Shown here: one piece after another, positions 60,167 through 64,000 of the stretch | How the letters are laid out: each line of letters opens with the position of its first letter | How positions within the stretch are numbered: position 1 is the stretch's first letter | Assembly: GCA_965221985.1 (NCBI GenBank) | Contig: OZ244928.1 | Span: 620,001 to 684,000, forward strand | Length of the DNA: 64,000 nucleotides | DNA from: J054 sp965221985 | GTDB lineage: Bacteria; Pseudomonadota; Gammaproteobacteria; Steroidobacterales; GCA-2729495 | Direction of reading: 5' to 3' | The notes under the pieces: model-generated | Databases searched by the model: none | Told to the model about the DNA's origin: nothing | Seen by the model: only the letters and a program-made list of their open reading frames with translations | Position numbers and translations under genes: made by a program

Positions 60167-62365
60167 ATGACCAGCCATACCACAATATTAAGAGTCGCCA
60201 TCGACGCGCCCTTGATGCGGCTGTTCGACTACCTCGCGCCCGAAAAAAGCGGCCCTACACCCGTCGCAGGTCAACGCGTACGAGTCCCTTTCGGAAAGAG
60301 CACACGGACGGGTGTGATTGCGGGCTTAGCCCAGGACTCGCTGATACCGAGTGGCAAATTGCGCCACGCCGAAAAGATCATTGACCCAGAACCCCTGCTT
60401 GACGATTCCTTGCTCGAGTTGCTGAATTGGACTGCCACTTATTATCAGCATCCTATTGGGGAGGTCTACGCGACTGCATTGCCGGTTTTGCTGCGCCGAG
60501 GTAAAGAGGCAGCTGGTCCAGCCACGCGCTGGTTTATGACTGCCGAAGGTCAACGAACCGAACTTGAGGTCTTGCAAAACCGGGCGCCGCTGCAAGCGAA
60601 GCTGTTGGCGGCCATGCGCGACAGTTCTACGGGCATTACACGCGAGGCGCTAGATCTGAACGCTAATCAGTGGCGAAGCGCTGTGCGCGGCTTGACTAAT
60701 AAAGGCTTGATAGAACGCCGCGCGGTCGATACTGACGCTCAAGTCGTCAAACCTTCCAATGGACCACAACTCAATGGCGAGCAAACAGCCACCGTCGCGG
60801 CAATTCGCGCATCCCAGGGGTTTGCTGCTTTCTTGCTCGCGGGCATTACGGGCAGCGGTAAGACCGAGGTTTATCTTGAATGTATCGCTGCGCAAATTGC
60901 CGCCGGTAAACAGTCTCTAGTGCTGGTACCCGAAATTGGGCTGACGCCACAACTGGTCCGCCGCTTTCGGCAGCGCTTAGGCGTGCCGATTTCAGTGCTG
61001 CATTCAGGGCTTAACAAGAGCGAAAGGCTACAAGCTTGGTGCGCGGCGCAACGCGGCGCATCACCAGTCATTGTGGGCACGCGCTCTGCCGTGTTCACGC
61101 CCCTGGCAAGGCCCGGCTTGTTGGTCGTCGATGAAGAGCATGATGCTTCGTTTAAACAACAAGACGGCCTGCGCTACTCGGCACGTGATCTTGGCGTGTG
61201 GCGGGCAAAACAGCTAGCGATCCCGATTGTTCTGGGCTCAGCCACGCCATCTTTTGAATCCTTGGACAATGCTGAAAACGGCCGCTACCAGCAACTTGAG
61301 TTGCGACAGCGCCCGGGCATTGCGCGGCAGCCCCAGGTGCAGATTATCGATTTGCAAAGGAATCCCGCGCGGGATGGGCTGAGCGAACCGTTATTGGCCG
61401 CGATCCACCGGCATCTCAATGACGATGGACAAGTACTCATTTACTTGAACCGACGCGGCTACTCACCCAGTCTGATGTGTACCGTCTGCGGTCAGGTGGC
61501 TGAGTGCCGGCGTTGTGATGCACGGATGGTTTATCACCGGCACCGAGAAGAACTCATCTGTCATCATTGTGGCGCTGAACGTTCAGCCCCGAGCGCCTGC
61601 GAAGATTGCAAAACCTCGCTTTTTCCCGTCGGCCAAGGCACCGAGCGGCTAGAAACAGCTTTGGGAGAACTGTTCGCCGACTTTCCGCTGATTCGTATCG
61701 ATCGAGATACGACGCGCCGTAAAGGAGAAATCGCCCGCCGCTTAGACTTGGTGCGCTCGGGCGAGGCCCGCTTGGTCTTGGGTACGCAAATGTTGACCAA
61801 GGGGCATGATTTTCCCAACGTCACCTTGGTCGGCGTCATTGATGCGGACCAAGGTTTGTTCGGCACTGACTTTCGCAGCAGCGAACGTCTGGCGCAGTCT
61901 TTTATTCAAGTTGCCGGACGCGCCGGACGCGCGGATCGTCCCGGCGAGGTGTTGATTCAAAGTTTGTTTCCGCAACATCCCTTATTGCAGCTGCTACTGC
62001 GCGAAGGCTATGCCACTTTCGCGCAAGCAGCGCTGACTAACCGGCGCGACGCGGGTTGGCCACCGTTTGGCTATCTGGCCCTGTTGCGCGCCGAAGCGAC
62101 GCAGCGTGACGCGGTGTTCGAGTTTCTTGAGCAGGCGCAAGAGTTGGCCATGCCTACCAACAAAAAGGACATCCAATTGCTAGGACCCGCGCCGGCCCCC
62201 ATGGAGCGGCGTGCCGGTCGCTATCGCGGGCAATTGCTAATTCGGGCTCCGCTACGCAGTAGTCTGCAGCAATTTCTACAGCCCTGGCGGCTGGATTTGG
62301 AGACCTTGCGTGATAAACGTCGCGTGCGCTGGTCATTGGACGTAGATCCCGCGGAACTCTTTTAG
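60167..62365 (+). CDS. priA: Primosomal protein N' (PriA helicase)
   Basis: PriA reloads the replisome at stalled forks. It is 732 residues long. Walker A GITGSGKTEVYL is at 226-237; Walker B is LLVVDEEHDASFKQQDGLRYSARD. The zinc region (about residues 434-485) shows CTVCGQVAECRRCDARMVYHR and CHHCGAERSAPSACEDC, with all eight cysteines. Helicase motifs V-VI are GTQMLTKGHDFPNVTLVG and RSSERLAQSFIQVAGRAGR. The ATG at 60167 is preferred to an earlier frame start inside the DnaA boxes. argS follows 45 nt downstream. Confidence 0.97.
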   Translation: MTSHTTILRVAIDAPLMRLFDYLAPEKSGPTPVAGQRVRVPFGKSTRTGVIAGLAQDSLIPSGKLRHAEKIIDPEPLLDDSLLELLNWTATYYQHPIGEVYATALPVLLRRGKEAAGPATRWFMTAEGQRTELEVLQNRAPLQAKLLAAMRDSSTGITREALDLNANQWRSAVRGLTNKGLIERRAVDTDAQVVKPSNGPQLNGEQTATVAAIRASQGFAAFLLAGITGSGKTEVYLECIAAQIAAGKQSLVLVPEIGLTPQLVRRFRQRLGVPISVLHSGLNKSERLQAWCAAQRGASPVIVGTRSAVFTPLARPGLLVVDEEHDASFKQQDGLRYSARDLGVWRAKQLAIPIVLGSATPSFESLDNAENGRYQQLELRQRPGIARQPQVQIIDLQRNPARDGLSEPLLAAIHRHLNDDGQVLIYLNRRGYSPSLMCTVCGQVAECRRCDARMVYHRHREELICHHCGAERSAPSACEDCKTSLFPVGQGTERLETALGELFADFPLIRIDRDTTRRKGEIARRLDLVRSGEARLVLGTQMLTKGHDFPNVTLVGVIDADQGLFGTDFRSSERLAQSFIQVAGRAGRADRPGEVLIQSLFPQHPLLQLLLREGYATFAQAALTNRRDAGWPPFGYLALLRAEATQRDAVFEFLEQAQELAMPTNKKDIQLLGPAPAPMERRAGRYRGQLLIRAPLRSSLQQFLQPWRLDLETLRDKRRVRWSLDVDPAELF

Positions 62366-62384
62366 CAGCGCCGGCTGCTAGAAT
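62363..62384 (+). promoter_or_regulatory. Stem-loop over the priA stop and predicted argS -10
   Basis: TAGCAGC, GCCG, GCTGCTA forms a 7-bp perfect stem that includes the priA TAG stop (62363-62365). TGC TAGAAT at 62376-62384 is an extended -10, about 27 nt before the argS GTG. No U-tract follows, so it is not a full terminator. The -35 is weak. Confidence 0.45.
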
Positions 62385-62410
62385 GCACCGTTTCCAAAAA
62401 CCCGCCCGCC

Positions 62411-64000
62411 GTGAAACAACAGCTTGAAACACTGCTCACCGATGCCCTGAGGCAGCTACCCGCGGCCGTCGATGCAACCAGCAACTCTGCCATCCAGGTA
62501 GAAATCGAGCGAACCCGCGATACGCAGCACGGTGATTTTTCCAGCAATATCGCCATGCAGTTGGCCCGTCCGCTGCGCCAGAAACCGCGGGATATAGCCG
62601 CGGCCTTGGTCGCCCGACTGGCACCCTCTGAACTAATCGCCGAGGTCAATATCGCCGGCCCTGGTTTTATCAACTTTCGCCTCAGTCCAGCGGCCTTTAG
62701 TGCCGAGCTGTTCCGCATCGTTGATCAAGGGGAAACTTATGGTCACAGCGACTTGGGCAAGGGCGAGAAAGTACTGGTGGAATTTGTCTCGGCAAATCCT
62801 ACGGGTCCCTTGCATGTGGGTCACGGCAGACATGCCGCATACGGTGCCAGCGTTTCAAATCTCCTCGCGGCCACTGGCCATGAAGTGCATCGTGAGTACT
62901 ACGTGAATGATGCCGGACGGCAGATGGATATTCTGGCCCTGAGTCTCTGGCTCAGAATGTACGAACTGGCCGGGCAGGAACTTCCCTTTCCCAGTAATGC
63001 CTACCGGGGCGACTACGTTCTAGAGATCGCGAGAGATGCGCTAACAACCATCAATGAGGCCTTGATGCCCTCCACCACGGGCCTATTTGATGACTTACCG
63101 CCAGATGAGCCCGATACCGCCGATGCAAGGCTGGATGAATTGATCGCGCGTGGGCGCGAGAAATTGGGCGAGGTGGGGTTTCAGAGAGTTCTTAGCATCG
63201 CGGCTGATGCCATTCTCCAAGACATTCGCGACGATCTGGCAGAGTTCGGCGTGATTTATGACGAATGGTTTTCAGAACGAAGTTTGATGGACAGCGGCGC
63301 GATAGACCGCGCCCTGCAACGGGTTAAAGATGGCGGCCACACTTATATAAAGGACGGCGCTACCTGGTTTAAGGCCACGGCCTTCGATGATGAAAAAGAC
63401 CGGGTAGTAATACGGGAAAACGGCCGTACGACCTATTTCGCCTCGGACATCGCCTACCACCTGCAAAAACGCGAGCGCGGCTTTGCTCGTTTGATCGATA
63501 TTCTGGGATCGGACCATCACGGCTACGTCGCGCGCGTACGCGCGGGACTACAAGCTATGGATGAACCACCAGAATGTTTAGAAGTGGACCTGATGCAGTT
63601 CGTCGTGCTGTACCGGGGCAAAGAAAAAGTGCAAATGTCCACACGTTCGGGTGAGTTCGTCACCTTGCGCAAGCTGCGCGAGGAAGTTGGCAACGATGCG
63701 GCGCGACTGTTCTTTGTGTCCCGCTCTAACGATCAGCATTTGGATTTCGACCTCGAATTGGCAAAGTCACGCTCCAATGAGAACCCGGTGTATTACATTC
63801 AATATGCCCACGCCCGAATTTGCAGCGTGCTGCGTGAGCTTAAGGAACGCCAACTCACGCGGAACCGCGATTTGGCTAACACGGCTCTTGATCAATTGAC
63901 GGAATCTCAGGAACAAAGCCTCATTCAAGTGCTCTGCAAATATCCCGATATCATTGCACTGAGTGCGCGGCAACGGGCGCCGCAACATCTGGTGCACTAC
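62411..64000 (+). CDS. argS: Arginyl-tRNA synthetase (3' end outside window)
   Basis: ArgS charges tRNA-Arg. The first 530 codons are present; E. coli ArgS has 577, so about 50 are missing past the window edge. The start is GTG at 62411. The HIGH motif is NPTGPLHVGH at 129-138. The KMSK region reads VQMSTRSG, the form common in ArgRS lacking the second lysine. RDDLAEFGVIYDEWFSE, GSDHHGYVARV and NPVYYIQYAHARI are conserved. The frame is open to the last base. Confidence 0.97.
   Translation, partial: MKQQLETLLTDALRQLPAAVDATSNSAIQVEIERTRDTQHGDFSSNIAMQLARPLRQKPRDIAAALVARLAPSELIAEVNIAGPGFINFRLSPAAFSAELFRIVDQGETYGHSDLGKGEKVLVEFVSANPTGPLHVGHGRHAAYGASVSNLLAATGHEVHREYYVNDAGRQMDILALSLWLRMYELAGQELPFPSNAYRGDYVLEIARDALTTINEALMPSTTGLFDDLPPDEPDTADARLDELIARGREKLGEVGFQRVLSIAADAILQDIRDDLAEFGVIYDEWFSERSLMDSGAIDRALQRVKDGGHTYIKDGATWFKATAFDDEKDRVVIRENGRTTYFASDIAYHLQKRERGFARLIDILGSDHHGYVARVRAGLQAMDEPPECLEVDLMQFVVLYRGKEKVQMSTRSGEFVTLRKLREEVGNDAARLFFVSRSNDQHLDFDLELAKSRSNENPVYYIQYAHARICSVLRELKERQLTRNRDLANTALDQLTESQEQSLIQVLCKYPDIIALSARQRAPQHLVHY

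Overview
The window looks like about 64 kb of chromosome from a gammaproteobacterium with moderate G+C. The assignment rests on the ftsY-ftsE-ftsX-rpoH block, a sigma-32-type heat-shock sigma factor, an Xni/ExoIX-like nuclease, and proteobacterial versions of priA, argS, gltBD, acs and a split pnt operon. Nothing seen fixes the genus. The accessory content (TonB receptor, TRAP transporter, secreted peptidases, class III cyclase with TPRs) fits a free-living aquatic or sediment lineage. No tRNA, rRNA, CRISPR array, intact insertion sequence or prophage was seen.

Layout. 1-1385 (minus): ggt start (cut by the window edge), coaD, rsmD. 1452-4967 (plus): ftsY, ftsE, ftsX, then rpoH, whose promoter overlaps a near-perfect CIRCE element. 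A bidirectional terminator separates rpoH from an OmpA-type lipoprotein. 5889-9335 (plus): DUF962 protein, MATE exporter, Nudix hydrolase, NAD-type isocitrate dehydrogenase. 9332-10507 (minus): membrane dipeptidase.

10.5-23.5 kb is an accessory stretch that looks A+T-richer by eye. It holds a Crp-family regulator overlapping a membrane-anchored class III cyclase/TPR protein, a Ycf48-like beta-propeller, a trypsin-like protease, a small TPR protein, a compound inverted repeat, a decayed fragment of an S9 peptidase, an alpha/beta hydrolase, an unrecognised 603-residue secreted protein, a LytTR membrane regulator and the intact S9 peptidase.

23.7-29.8 kb (minus): gltD and gltB. 30.2-33.8 kb (plus): DUF924 protein, thiolase, AGCS symporter. 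33.8-39.3 kb (minus): TonB-dependent receptor, FAD oxidoreductase, CBS protein, AEC transporter. 39.3-47.2 kb: YceI, two small-molecule hydrolases, a second MATE exporter, a DctPQM TRAP operon and a VOC protein. 47.2-55.1 kb (minus): acs, fructosamine-kinase-like protein, a 5'-3' exonuclease, anti-sigma factor, ECF sigma factor, VWA lipoprotein and HNH nuclease. 55.3-58.1 kb (plus): three-gene proton-translocating transhydrogenase. 58.1-59.8 kb (minus): a second ECF sigma operon with DUF3619 and DUF3106 proteins. 59.8-64 kb: a DnaA-box cluster, then priA and argS (cut by the window edge).

Signals I think deserve most attention: (1) CIRCE on the rpoH promoter, predicting HrcA control of sigma-32; (2) the Crp-cyclase operon, whose cyclase keeps its metal and transition-state residues but has lost both canonical purine-specifying residues; (3) three DnaA-box-like 9-mers in 35 bp upstream of priA; (4) the compound inverted repeat beside a truncated, frameshifted S9 duplicate.
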